Positions 1 through 6,865 of a stretch of DNA of 12,120 nucleotides are shown here, one piece after another. The position numbers were made by a program, and so were the translations under genes. The DNA comes from an uncultured Dokdonia sp. (GTDB lineage: Bacteria; Bacteroidota; Bacteroidia; Flavobacteriales; Flavobacteriaceae). The DNA lies in the NCBI GenBank assembly GCA_937124495.1, contig CAKZKZ010000867.1:1-12120 (forward strand). The letters run 5' to 3'. The notes under the pieces were generated by a model that had not been told where the DNA came from, made no database searches, and worked only from the letters and a program-made list of their open reading frames with translations. The first letter of the stretch is position 1, and the number at the start of each line of letters is the position of its first letter.

Positions 1-635
1 ATCGTTTTGAAGAACGTCATCAACGAGAAGTTTTACAAAAAGAAAAAGCGAATACTGAACTTAAATTTTTAAAAGCACAAACAAACCCTCATTTTTTATT
101 TAATACTTTGAATAATTTGTATTCATTAACATTAGAGCAATCTGAAAAAGCTCCAGAAGTTGTTTTAAAGTTATCTGGTATGCTAGATTATATGCTGTAT
201 CAATGCAAAGACCCTAAAGTTCCAATAAAAAAAGAAATCGATTTGATACAAGATTATATAGATTTGGAGTCACTACGTTATGGTAATAAGTTAACATTGA
301 ACTTTACCTACCATCTTCATGACCCTAACGTTATGATAGCACCATTGATCTTAATATCATTTGTGGAAAACGCTTTTAAACATGGAGCAAGTACTAATCT
401 TAAGAATTCGATAATTGAAATTGAATTAACAACAAATCAAGATCAACTTTGTTTTAAAGTTTTTAATACATTACCAGCTAAAAAACAAGATAATAAGAAA
501 AATGAATCACATTCTGGAATTGGGTTTTCTAATTCACAGAGACAGTTAGAATTGAATTATAAAAATAATTATGACTTGAAAAGCACAAAAACAGATGCTA
601 ATTTTCAAATCATATTAAACATTAATTTAAAGTAA
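1..635 (+). CDS. LytS-family sensor histidine kinase, 3' part (5' end outside window)
   Basis: The frame is open from the left edge (codons from position 3), so the first in-frame ATG at 108 is not the true start. The visible 210 residues begin with a charged, coiled-coil-like linker. The His_kinase (PF06580) core motif follows, reading QTNPHFLFNTLNNL, with the phospho-accepting His codon at 90-92. Downstream is a HATPase_c domain with an N box (FVENAFKHGAS, about 360-395) and a glycine box (GIGFSN, about 517-535). Family members are usually inner-membrane kinases with N-terminal transmembrane helices or sensory repeats; that part is missing here, so the signal cannot be deduced. One base separates the stop from the next ATG, so this kinase and the LytTR regulator are almost certainly co-transcribed partners. 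The kinase call is secure; the input is unknown. Confidence 0.93.
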   Translation, partial: RFEERHQREVLQKEKANTELKFLKAQTNPHFLFNTLNNLYSLTLEQSEKAPEVVLKLSGMLDYMLYQCKDPKVPIKKEIDLIQDYIDLESLRYGNKLTLNFTYHLHDPNVMIAPLILISFVENAFKHGASTNLKNSIIEIELTTNQDQLCFKVFNTLPAKKQDNKKNESHSGIGFSNSQRQLELNYKNNYDLKSTKTDANFQIILNINLK

Positions 636-636
636 T

Positions 637-1344
637 ATGGGTATAAAATGTATGGTCGTTGATGATGAACCATTAGCTATTAAAGTACTTGAAAAATATA
701 TTAAGAAAGTACCAGATCTTGAACTTGTTGCAACCTTTGACAATCCAATAACTGCTGCTCATTTTCTCCAAAATACAGCCATTGATCTTTTATTTTTAGA
801 TATCCAAATGCCTGAAGTTACCGGTATAGACTTTATAAAAAACACATCGATACAGCCTAAAGTTATATTAACCACAGCTTACAGAGAATATGCTCTAGAA
901 GGTTATGAGTTAGATATCATTGACTATTTATTAAAACCAATACCTTTTATTAGATTTTATAAAGCCCTAAATAAATACAAAGCATTATCAGTAGACGTTC
1001 AGTCTACTGATAATAAACCGTCAGAAATAGATAATACATCAAATCACATCTTTGTGAATTCAAACAAGAGAATGATTAGAATAGAGTTTAATAGCATCTT
1101 GTTTATTGATAGCATTAAAGACTATATAAGAATACATACGACCAGCGACACTATCATAACAAAGGGTAAAATAAGCACCTTTGTTGAAAGGTTACCCTCC
1201 AAATTTTTGAGAATTCATCGTTCTTATATTATTAATACTGGAAAAATTGCTTCTTTAACTTCAAAAGATGTTGTCTTACTTGGAGGTATAGAAATTCCGA
1301 TAGGTACTTCCTATAAAGAAATTATCAAGTTAATTAAGAATTGA
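637..1344 (+). CDS. LytTR-family two-component response regulator
   Basis: This 235-residue protein has the standard two-domain LytR/AlgR layout. The N-terminal receiver (about 3-120) carries the acidic pair D9/D10, the predicted phospho-acceptor D55 in LLFLDIQMP, T80, and K100 in DYLLKP. The C-terminal LytTR DNA-binding domain (about 138-233) includes the typical FLRIHRSYIIN segment. It should be phosphorylated by the kinase immediately upstream and then bind direct-repeat promoter sites as a dimer. The ATG at 637 lies one base after the kinase stop, indicating translational coupling. An in-frame ATG five codons further in (652) is a less likely start, because it would cut into the first receiver strand. 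No target gene can be assigned from this window. Confidence 0.95.
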   Translation: MGIKCMVVDDEPLAIKVLEKYIKKVPDLELVATFDNPITAAHFLQNTAIDLLFLDIQMPEVTGIDFIKNTSIQPKVILTTAYREYALEGYELDIIDYLLKPIPFIRFYKALNKYKALSVDVQSTDNKPSEIDNTSNHIFVNSNKRMIRIEFNSILFIDSIKDYIRIHTTSDTIITKGKISTFVERLPSKFLRIHRSYIINTGKIASLTSKDVVLLGGIEIPIGTSYKEIIKLIKN

Positions 1345-1389
1345 GATCTATAGATTATTAATTGCTAGACTAATTTTTAACGCTCTGTC

Positions 1390-1680
1390 ATGTCTAAATC
1401 AAAATTTTTTGAAACTGTTTTTATAGCCGAACTCTATTTGATAATAGCCTCAATTTGTTTTATGGATTATTGTTTTGGTAGCCTAAGTTTTTCTATAATT
1501 TCTGTGCTCTTATATAGTTTTCTTTACGTTGCATTGATTAAATTTATACTCAAAGAGTGGACAACTCAATGTGTTTTCAAAATAAAATCTAGTAGTTCTC
1601 TGAAACGATCGTTTTATGAAACAATATATGAATTAGTATTGATGCGTTTGTTTAGTTTCAATAGTTGTCAAGTACTGTAA
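1390..1680 (+). CDS. small putative membrane protein, 3' end probably replaced by an insertion element
   Basis: The 96-residue frame encodes two hydrophobic stretches (about residues 8-30 and 32-55) separated by a short loop, followed by a basic, polar tail. I recognise no family. It starts 45 bp after the LytTR regulator with no obvious ribosome-binding site, which is normal for Bacteroidota. The last few codons appear to come from inserted DNA: the proposed IS element begins near 1669. Removing 1669-2893 plus one copy of the AGTTGT flanking repeat joins codon 93 in frame to 20 more codons ending at 2962, giving a 113-residue protein. The present form is therefore probably a truncated gene. 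It could instead be an intact small ORF or non-coding DNA; coding status is moderate at best. Confidence 0.45.
   Translation: MSKSKFFETVFIAELYLIIASICFMDYCFGSLSFSIISVLLYSFLYVALIKFILKEWTTQCVFKIKSSSSLKRSFYETIYELVLMRLFSFNSCQVL
1663..1668. repeat. candidate target-site duplication, left copy (AGTTGT)
   Basis: This hexamer lies just outside the proposed left end of the insertion element and is repeated at 2894-2899. In the small ORF it encodes Ser-Cys. The right copy is also Ser-Cys, in the frame that continues to 2962. Six bases can match by chance, so this is supportive only together with the inverted repeats and the frame continuity. Confidence 0.35.
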
Positions 1681-1690
1681 ATATAGTATA
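1676..1690. repeat. candidate left terminal inverted repeat of the IS4-type element
   Basis: The sequence TGTAAATATAGTATA matches the reverse complement of 2874-2888 (TGTAAATATGGTGTA) at 13 of 15 positions, with the first nine identical. Both copies also have AAG just outside, offset by two bases. The match is modest in AT-rich DNA and needs comparison with other copies of the element. Confidence 0.35.
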
Positions 1691-1751
1691 TAAGAGACGT
1701 TTTTTGATTTTTTGATTTGATTTGACGAATAACTTTGGAAAACCCATAGTT

Positions 1752-2893
1752 ATGAATAGGGGAAAATATGTTTTTGCTCAAGTTCTTTCGTTAGTGAATC
1801 GCTACGAATTTCAAAAATGTGTTGATCGCTACAACGGAGATCACGCAACAGGTAAACTTAACTGCTGGAATCAATTTGCCTAACTTTTCTTTGGACAGCT
1901 TACCAGCAGGAATGGGTTACGTGATATTTGCGTCTGTCTGAAAGTACACGATAATAGGCTCTATCATTTGGGTATCAAGGATAGTGTAAACCAATCTACT
2001 CTTTCCCGTGCTAATGAAAATAGAGATTGGCGCATTTTTGCCGATTTCGGAGTATATTTGATCAGTATTATAAGTCCACTTTATCGTAATGAACCAAAAG
2101 TAGTTAGCGGTGTTGAAAATGACATTTTTGCCATTGACTCCTCTACAATTTCTGTAAGTATCAATCTTTTAGATTGGGCTCACGGGAAATATTCCCGAGG
2201 TACGGTCAAAATACACACAGTTCTAAATTTACAAGGAAACATACCTGCATTTATTCATATAACAGACGGTAAGTATCACGATGTAAATGCCCTTGACCAA
2301 ATAACCTTCCTTCAAAGTGCTATTTACGTTATGGACAAGGCATACATTGATTTTGCAAGACTTTACAAATTGCATAAGAACGATTCCTTTTTCATTGTTC
2401 GCGCTAAAACTAATTTGCGGTTCAAGGCTGTAAAATCAAGAAAGGTGGACAAGGAAACTGGATTACGGTGCGACCAATTAATACGCTTGCAGGTACCAAA
2501 GAGTCATAAACAGTATCTCGATAAAATTAGACGTGTTAAATACTATGATAAAGAAATGGATATGGCGTTTATCTTTTTGACAAACGAACTGGATCTCGAA
2601 CCGCTAGAGATAGCAAATGTTTATAGAGAACGCTGCAGATAGAAGTTTTCTTTAAATGGATTAAGCAGAACCTAGAACTTAAAAAACTGTGGGAACATTC
2701 ACAAAATACTGTCAAAACCCAAATGTGGATTTCAATCAGCACTTATTTGATTATAGCGGCATTGAAAAAACAGATGCACAGTCATTACTCCATTTATGAA
2801 ATAACCCAAATATTAAGCATTTCCGTATTCGACAGAACACCTCTAAATGAACAATTTACAGAAAATAAAAGATTACACCATATTTACATCTTA
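1752..2893 (+). pseudogene. IS4-family DDE transposase, inactivated by a stop codon and a frameshift
   Basis: Translation from the ATG at 1752 gives a DUF4372-like N-terminus (starting MNRGKYVFAQVLS) and a DDE_Tnp_1 core. Codon 44 (1881-1883) is TAA; a single C-to-T change from CAA (Gln) would explain it. The frame then stays open. Catalytic Asp candidates are D129 in FAIDSSTIS and D195 in YVMDKAYID. At 2634-2636 one base is missing: YRER continues as Cys-Arg-stop, whereas adding one G restores Trp-Gln-Ile-Glu-Val-Phe-Phe-Lys-Trp-Ile-Lys. That completes the IS4 signature Y(2)R(3)E(6)K. The reading frame after 2636 continues through the right inverted repeat without its own stop, so the true C-terminus is unclear. 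Family members are about 380-390 residues, which matches the reconstructed length. Both lesions should abolish activity. Confidence 0.9.
2874..2888. repeat. candidate right terminal inverted repeat of the IS4-type element
   Basis: This is the reverse-complement partner of 1676-1690 (13 of 15 identical). It lies inside the open frame that follows the transposase frameshift, close to where a family member of normal length should end. Confidence 0.35.
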
Positions 2894-2962
2894 AGTTGTG
2901 CGAAGCCATATATTTATTGGTATAAAAATATTGTATCGGTAAATAGACTTGCCTTTAGTTAG
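2894..2962 (+). pseudogene. displaced 3' end of the small membrane-protein ORF interrupted by the IS
   Basis: The segment begins with the second AGTTGT copy and reads Ser-Cys, then AKPYIYWYKNIVSVN and five more residues to the TAG at 2960-2962. These residues do not resemble an IS4 transposase C-terminus. Joined to codon 93 of the ORF at 1390, they continue in frame. The join is supported by position and frame only; a 20-codon open stretch is not rare by chance, so this remains a hypothesis. Confidence 0.35.
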
Positions 2963-2990
2963 CTTTTGTTTTCTTTCACTCAATTATTAT

Positions 2991-3243
2991 CTAAAAAAGG
3001 AAAATACTCTGTTCCTCTAATTCCTCTGTTTTATCATGAGATGGAACCGTTTTTTTACTACACTTTTGCGCTCGTAAATTTTGATAAATCAAAATAAAAA
3101 ACCTTGAAATCCTATAGGATATTTTTCTTTTATATAATCGATTGTTTCATCAATGGTTGAGAATGTTTTTTTGTAGACAATTGCTTATTCCAATCAATAA
3201 AATTGTATAAGTCAATTTCTGTATTAAGAAGCAAATTATTTAA
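2991..3243 (-). pseudogene. unrecognised gene remnant with two homopolymer frameshifts and an internal stop
   Basis: The gap between the IS and the response regulator looks empty but has coding character on the minus strand. The first segment reads NTEIDLYNFIDWNKQLSTKK up to an A7 run (3166-3172). Adding one A continues the frame as TFSTIDETIDYIKEKYP and on to GFQGFLF, then TGA at 3089-3091. The same frame goes on as FIKIYERKSVVKK to a second A7 run (3050-3056). Adding one A there gives TVPSHDKTEELEEQSIFLF and a TAG at 2991-2993. No start codon is obvious, so the 5' end may also be lost. I do not recognise the family. It follows the response regulator on the same strand, so it may once have been the next gene of that operon. 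Confidence 0.45.
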
Positions 3244-3274
3244 TAAACAAAATAATAGATTAGTTAGAGTGATC

Positions 3275-3928
3275 CTAGTAGTTTAAGTATTCTAACAAAA
3301 AACGTTGGTTTTTAAGAGCCCATTGACCAAGGGTGTTGTTTTTAACTTCAAGATTAATCTTTCTTATAATATTACTACGATGTTTTTCTATGGTACGTTC
3401 TGACACATGTAAACTCATAGCAATTTTGTTGGTGTCATACTCTTCTGCTATAAACTTTAAGATTTGACACTCTGAAGGAGTTAATAGGTTTAAATTCTTA
3501 AGTGTGCTATCAACTTCCTTTAACGAGATTTTTTGAAGAGATGTACTAAAATATTCTTCATTATCCTGTATAGCTTTAATACAAGCATCTAGCTCATCTA
3601 TAGAGTCCTCCTTGAGAAGGTAACCACTTATACCAATAGACTTGGCTAGTGCAATATACTCTAGTTCTTTATGGAAAGATAATACTACAAACTTTGTTTT
3701 AATTGTTTTAACTCGAGCCATTTTAATAACATCAAACCCAGTTAATAGCGGCATATCTATATCTAGTAAAGCAATATCAGGTTGATGTAATAAAATCATA
3801 TTAACTGCTTCTATACCGTCTTTTGCAATTCCTAAAACATCATGTCCTTTTTCTTCTAAAGCCTGATGCAAGCCATTAAGTAAAAAAACATGATCGTCTG
3901 CTATAACAAATTTCAATGAAGTATTCAT
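3275..3928 (-). CDS. NarL/FixJ-type response regulator (receiver + LuxR HTH)
   Basis: This 217-residue protein has a receiver domain (about 5-123) with D11/D12, phospho-acceptor D56 in LLDIDMP, S84 at the Thr/Ser switch position and K106 in GYLLKED. A LuxR-type helix-turn-helix follows (about 149-207), with the typical LTPSECQILKFIAEE start and a VSERTIEKHRSNIIRKI recognition region. Its ATG overlaps the TGA of the upstream kinase in a 4-base ATGA arrangement, so the two proteins should be made in a coupled way and form a cognate pair. Regulators of this class dimerise on phosphorylation and bind short inverted repeats. The twin dyads upstream of the fibre gene at 9840-9880 are candidate sites, but nothing in the sequence proves this. 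Length and domains are normal, and the gene looks intact. Confidence 0.95.
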   Translation of the reverse strand: MNTSLKFVIADDHVFLLNGLHQALEEKGHDVLGIAKDGIEAVNMILLHQPDIALLDIDMPLLTGFDVIKMARVKTIKTKFVVLSFHKELEYIALAKSIGISGYLLKEDSIDELDACIKAIQDNEEYFSTSLQKISLKEVDSTLKNLNLLTPSECQILKFIAEEYDTNKIAMSLHVSERTIEKHRSNIIRKINLEVKNNTLGQWALKNQRFLLEYLNY

Positions 3929-6792
3929 GTGATAACTGGTATTAAAATATAGATATTGGTTCCTTGATTAAGAGCGCTTTTTATATGAAATTGCGCTCCT
4001 ATTATATGACATCGCTCTTGTATTGTTTTAAGTCCTAGACTTACTTCAAAGCTATTTTTACTTTGATTAAATCCTATACCGTCATCTTCTATTAATAGAA
4101 TGATTTTTTCTTCGTCTTTTGATAGCGTAATATGGGCAGATTTAGCCCTAGCATGTTTTACAATATTAGATAAAGCCTCCTGTACTATTCTATATATATG
4201 TATTGAAGCTGTATTAGGGATATATTTATCTAATAATTGTATGTCTCTTGAAAAAAGTATTGAAGTATTATAATCTACTTCATCTATAAGCTTCTCTAAA
4301 GCTTTTGATAAACTAAGTTCATCTAATATAGTAGGATGAAGACCTTGTGCTATTGTTCGTACTTCAGAAATTGCTTCGTTTACAAGGTTTTGTAAGTTAC
4401 GATTCTTTAGTTTTTTAGACTGCTGAGAGATGATGACCATTTTTTGTCCTAAACTATCGTGAAACTCTCTCGCAAGTTTTCGTTTCTCTTGATCTTGTAT
4501 ACTTAACAACTTTCTACTAAAAGTAGCATTGCGTTTTGCTTTAATTCTGAAATAATTAAGAAAAATACTAGATAAGAGTATGAACACCAAAAGACTTATT
4601 CCCCAGATAAAAAGGGGTTCTTTCCAGAAAGGGGTCATAATTATTAAAGAAAAGGTATATGCCTGATTGTTTTCATCAAGAAGATTCTCTTCATTATAAG
4701 CCGCCATAAACTCAAAAGTATAATCTCCTGATGGTAAATACGGAAACACTACTTTTGGATTTTTTACAGGTAATGACCAAGTATCAATAGATCTTAGCCC
4801 TTTTAATCTATACTTATAAACAATATCATTGGAGTTAGTAAAACCCAAGGCTTGCATATAAAATGTAACATAATTTTTATCATACGATAATGCGAGACTA
4901 TTATTTCTTTTATATAAGGTATCTGACACTTTCTCTGAAAAAAGATCTATCTGGCGCAAATTAAGTTTGATTTCACTCGTTGTAGAAAGATGTTCCTCGG
5001 GGTTTAAAAAAACAATCCCTGCGGTACTACTTGCAGCTAATAGCCCCTTTATGTTACTTGTAAGGCCATCTTCATGTATATCAATCTGATTATCATTAGA
5101 TATGGTTTTATAAGTTCGAGTGTTTATATTATTATTTTCTATCCATTCAGAAATATTCAAACTCAAAAATACATTGCGCCCTGCAAGCCAAAGAGTATTC
5201 TCTTTTATAAAGACAGCGTTAAACTGCTCTTTACTCTTTAAAGCACTAATAGGCAATGTTTTCTTTTCATAAATGCCATTTTGATGTTTAACTTGATATA
5301 GGCTATCTCTGGAAAGTAAAAAAACAGTATTTTGATCATATACATCACCGCTTAAAAAACCATGATGTTTTTCTGGTTCTAATCCTGGTAAGATAGATTC
5401 TTCTCCATTTTTTAATAAGAACACCCCATAAATACGAGTGATTAAATAATCATTACCTAGTGGCAGTACTTCAATAGCTCTCCTACTATCTTTATAGTAT
5501 GTGCTATCTTTAGTGATATGTACTAGTTTACCATCACCACTTAGTATAATATCATTATTATAACCTAATGAAGTAAGGAAAGATCCTTTTTCTATAAGTG
5601 TGATTTTATTAGTTAAGTCTAGAGAATACGTAGCATCTTCTACACAAACAATAATACCACCTTGATGACTGCTTAATGAATGTATCTTTTTAGTAGTCCA
5701 TAATGTATTGATGATCTTTTTATCTTTAAAAATTTTTAAGCCATTATCAGTTGCTATGTAAATAACATCATCTCTAAATAGCACATCATTAATAATACTA
5801 TTACCTATAGCCTCCTTACTAAGAAAAGAAAATGAAGCATCCCTATACATAACGATTCCTTCTCCAAAGGTTGCAAACCAAAGATTGTCTTCATAATCTT
5901 GGGTTAATGAGTACACATAATTACTAGGAAAACCTACGGAGGTGCCAAGATTAGAAAATTGCTCATTTTTTAGATCAAAAAACAGTACGCCATTGCCTTC
6001 GGTGCCTATCACAAGTTTAGTATCTGACACGTTTTTTATAGCATATACTCTATTTGCGTCAAGGTTATCTTGGTCAGGTATAAATGTGGTTATTTTATCG
6101 TTTTTATAACGGTATAGTGCTCCGTATGCCCCTATCCATAGGGTGTTATTTGTGTCTTTGTAGATGCCATAACAAACATTATTAATGCCATGAGTGTCTG
6201 CATTTATAGTTTTAATACTAAAAGGATAAAGTGTAATTTTTTTGACCCCGTCATTTACAGAGGCGCTATAAAATGTATTAGTGTCATATAGTATCGTATT
6301 TGTAGCAAATACCGTATCAGGATCTACTGAGCGGTCTATTTGAGATAAGACATTTACAATGCCTTTATTATACGAGACTAGGCCTCTGTTACTAAAAATA
6401 TATAATGTGCCATCTGGATGCTCTATAAAATCTGTGATAGTACCTAGGCTCTTAAAAATAGGATCTTCAAGTTGTTTTATTTCATCATTTTCAAAATAAC
6501 TTACACCATTATCCAGTGTGCCCATCCAGACACGCTGTTTACTATCTTCATAAAGACAATTTACAAGATTAGAAGACAGTCCTTGTTCTTTTGTGTAATG
6601 CGTAAAATTACTCCCATCAAAACTACTTACACCTCCCACTGATGCCGTCCATAACAAACCATCACTAGCCTGTATGACATCAAAAACTTGATTATGTAAC
6701 ATACCATCATTCACTGTATATTTTTTAAATATAAACTCTTGGCTATATAAACAGGTAGTACATAAAATTAAAAGAAGTAATACTTTTTTCAT
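3925..6792 (-). CDS. periplasmic beta-propeller (Reg_prop/Y_Y_Y) sensor histidine kinase, HisKA_3 type
   Basis: The 955-residue protein starts with a signal peptide (about 1-17, likely cleavage before Gln18). A long run of ReG propeller repeats fills about residues 20-590, with typical blades such as LLWTASVGGVSSFDG, RVWMGTLDNGVSYF and NLWFATFGEGIVMY. A Y_Y_Y domain (about 637-720) and one transmembrane helix (about 727-747) follow. The cytoplasmic part has a HisKA_3 dimerisation domain with the phospho-accepting His778 in AREFHDSLGQK, and a HATPase_c domain with N876 in the N box (EALSNIVKHA), DDGIG at 903-907 and a second glycine box near SLGLKTIQER (919-928). Unlike hybrid two-component systems that share this sensor, it has no fused receiver or AraC domain; the receiver is the separate, overlapping downstream gene. 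The ligand is not predictable, although many relatives sense polysaccharides. A fibre gene lies 73 bp upstream on the same strand. Confidence 0.95.
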   Translation of the reverse strand: MKKVLLLLILCTTCLYSQEFIFKKYTVNDGMLHNQVFDVIQASDGLLWTASVGGVSSFDGSNFTHYTKEQGLSSNLVNCLYEDSKQRVWMGTLDNGVSYFENDEIKQLEDPIFKSLGTITDFIEHPDGTLYIFSNRGLVSYNKGIVNVLSQIDRSVDPDTVFATNTILYDTNTFYSASVNDGVKKITLYPFSIKTINADTHGINNVCYGIYKDTNNTLWIGAYGALYRYKNDKITTFIPDQDNLDANRVYAIKNVSDTKLVIGTEGNGVLFFDLKNEQFSNLGTSVGFPSNYVYSLTQDYEDNLWFATFGEGIVMYRDASFSFLSKEAIGNSIINDVLFRDDVIYIATDNGLKIFKDKKIINTLWTTKKIHSLSSHQGGIIVCVEDATYSLDLTNKITLIEKGSFLTSLGYNNDIILSGDGKLVHITKDSTYYKDSRRAIEVLPLGNDYLITRIYGVFLLKNGEESILPGLEPEKHHGFLSGDVYDQNTVFLLSRDSLYQVKHQNGIYEKKTLPISALKSKEQFNAVFIKENTLWLAGRNVFLSLNISEWIENNNINTRTYKTISNDNQIDIHEDGLTSNIKGLLAASSTAGIVFLNPEEHLSTTSEIKLNLRQIDLFSEKVSDTLYKRNNSLALSYDKNYVTFYMQALGFTNSNDIVYKYRLKGLRSIDTWSLPVKNPKVVFPYLPSGDYTFEFMAAYNEENLLDENNQAYTFSLIIMTPFWKEPLFIWGISLLVFILLSSIFLNYFRIKAKRNATFSRKLLSIQDQEKRKLAREFHDSLGQKMVIISQQSKKLKNRNLQNLVNEAISEVRTIAQGLHPTILDELSLSKALEKLIDEVDYNTSILFSRDIQLLDKYIPNTASIHIYRIVQEALSNIVKHARAKSAHITLSKDEEKIILLIEDDGIGFNQSKNSFEVSLGLKTIQERCHIIGAQFHIKSALNQGTNIYILIPVIT

Positions 6793-6805
6793 TGGTATAA
6801 AGATA

Positions 6806-6825
6806 TACGCTTTCGCGAAAGCGTA
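6806..6825. promoter_or_regulatory. perfect 20-bp palindrome between the fibre and kinase genes
   Basis: TACGCTTTCGCGAAAGCGTA is a perfect inverted repeat in the 73-bp gap. No T-run follows it on the minus strand, so it does not look like a standard intrinsic terminator, though its transcript could still form a 10-bp hairpin. A weak -7-like TATCTTTA follows it on the minus strand, 19 bp after a TTT, which would place the dyad in the promoter spacer, but this would put the transcript start almost at the ATG. I recall similar TTTCGCGAAA repeats being abundant in Dokdonia-like genomes, in which case it is a dispersed repeat and not a dedicated operator. Confidence 0.55.
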
Positions 6826-6865
6826 AAAATATAAACCCCATCTAAATTAGAATAAACAGATGATG

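Larger units (their letters stand above)
1669..2893 (+). mobile_element. IS4-family insertion sequence, degraded (about 1.2 kb)
   Basis: The element holds one broken IS4-type transposase. The proposed ends rest on three weak signals that agree. There is a 13/15 inverted match at 1676-1690 and 2874-2888. The hexamer AGTTGT occurs directly outside each end (1663-1668 and 2894-2899). The flanking ORF becomes continuous in frame when the element is removed. A 9-bp exact inverted match could occur by chance in DNA this AT-rich, and a 6-bp duplication is shorter than is usual for IS4. The presence of an IS4-type element is therefore firm, but its boundaries are tentative. It is presumably immobile on its own because the transposase is inactivated. 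Confidence 0.6.

Noticed and set aside
1345..1360. ATCTATAGAT palindrome just after the LytTR regulator gene.
   Set aside because: It is a short AT-rich dyad expected by chance, with no repeat elsewhere in the window and no T-tract directly after it.
3079..3102. AT-rich similarity between this region and 1700-1725, considered as alternative IS inverted repeats.
   Set aside because: The similarity is only runs of A/T with gaps, and this position would place the gene remnant inside the element without a matching duplication.
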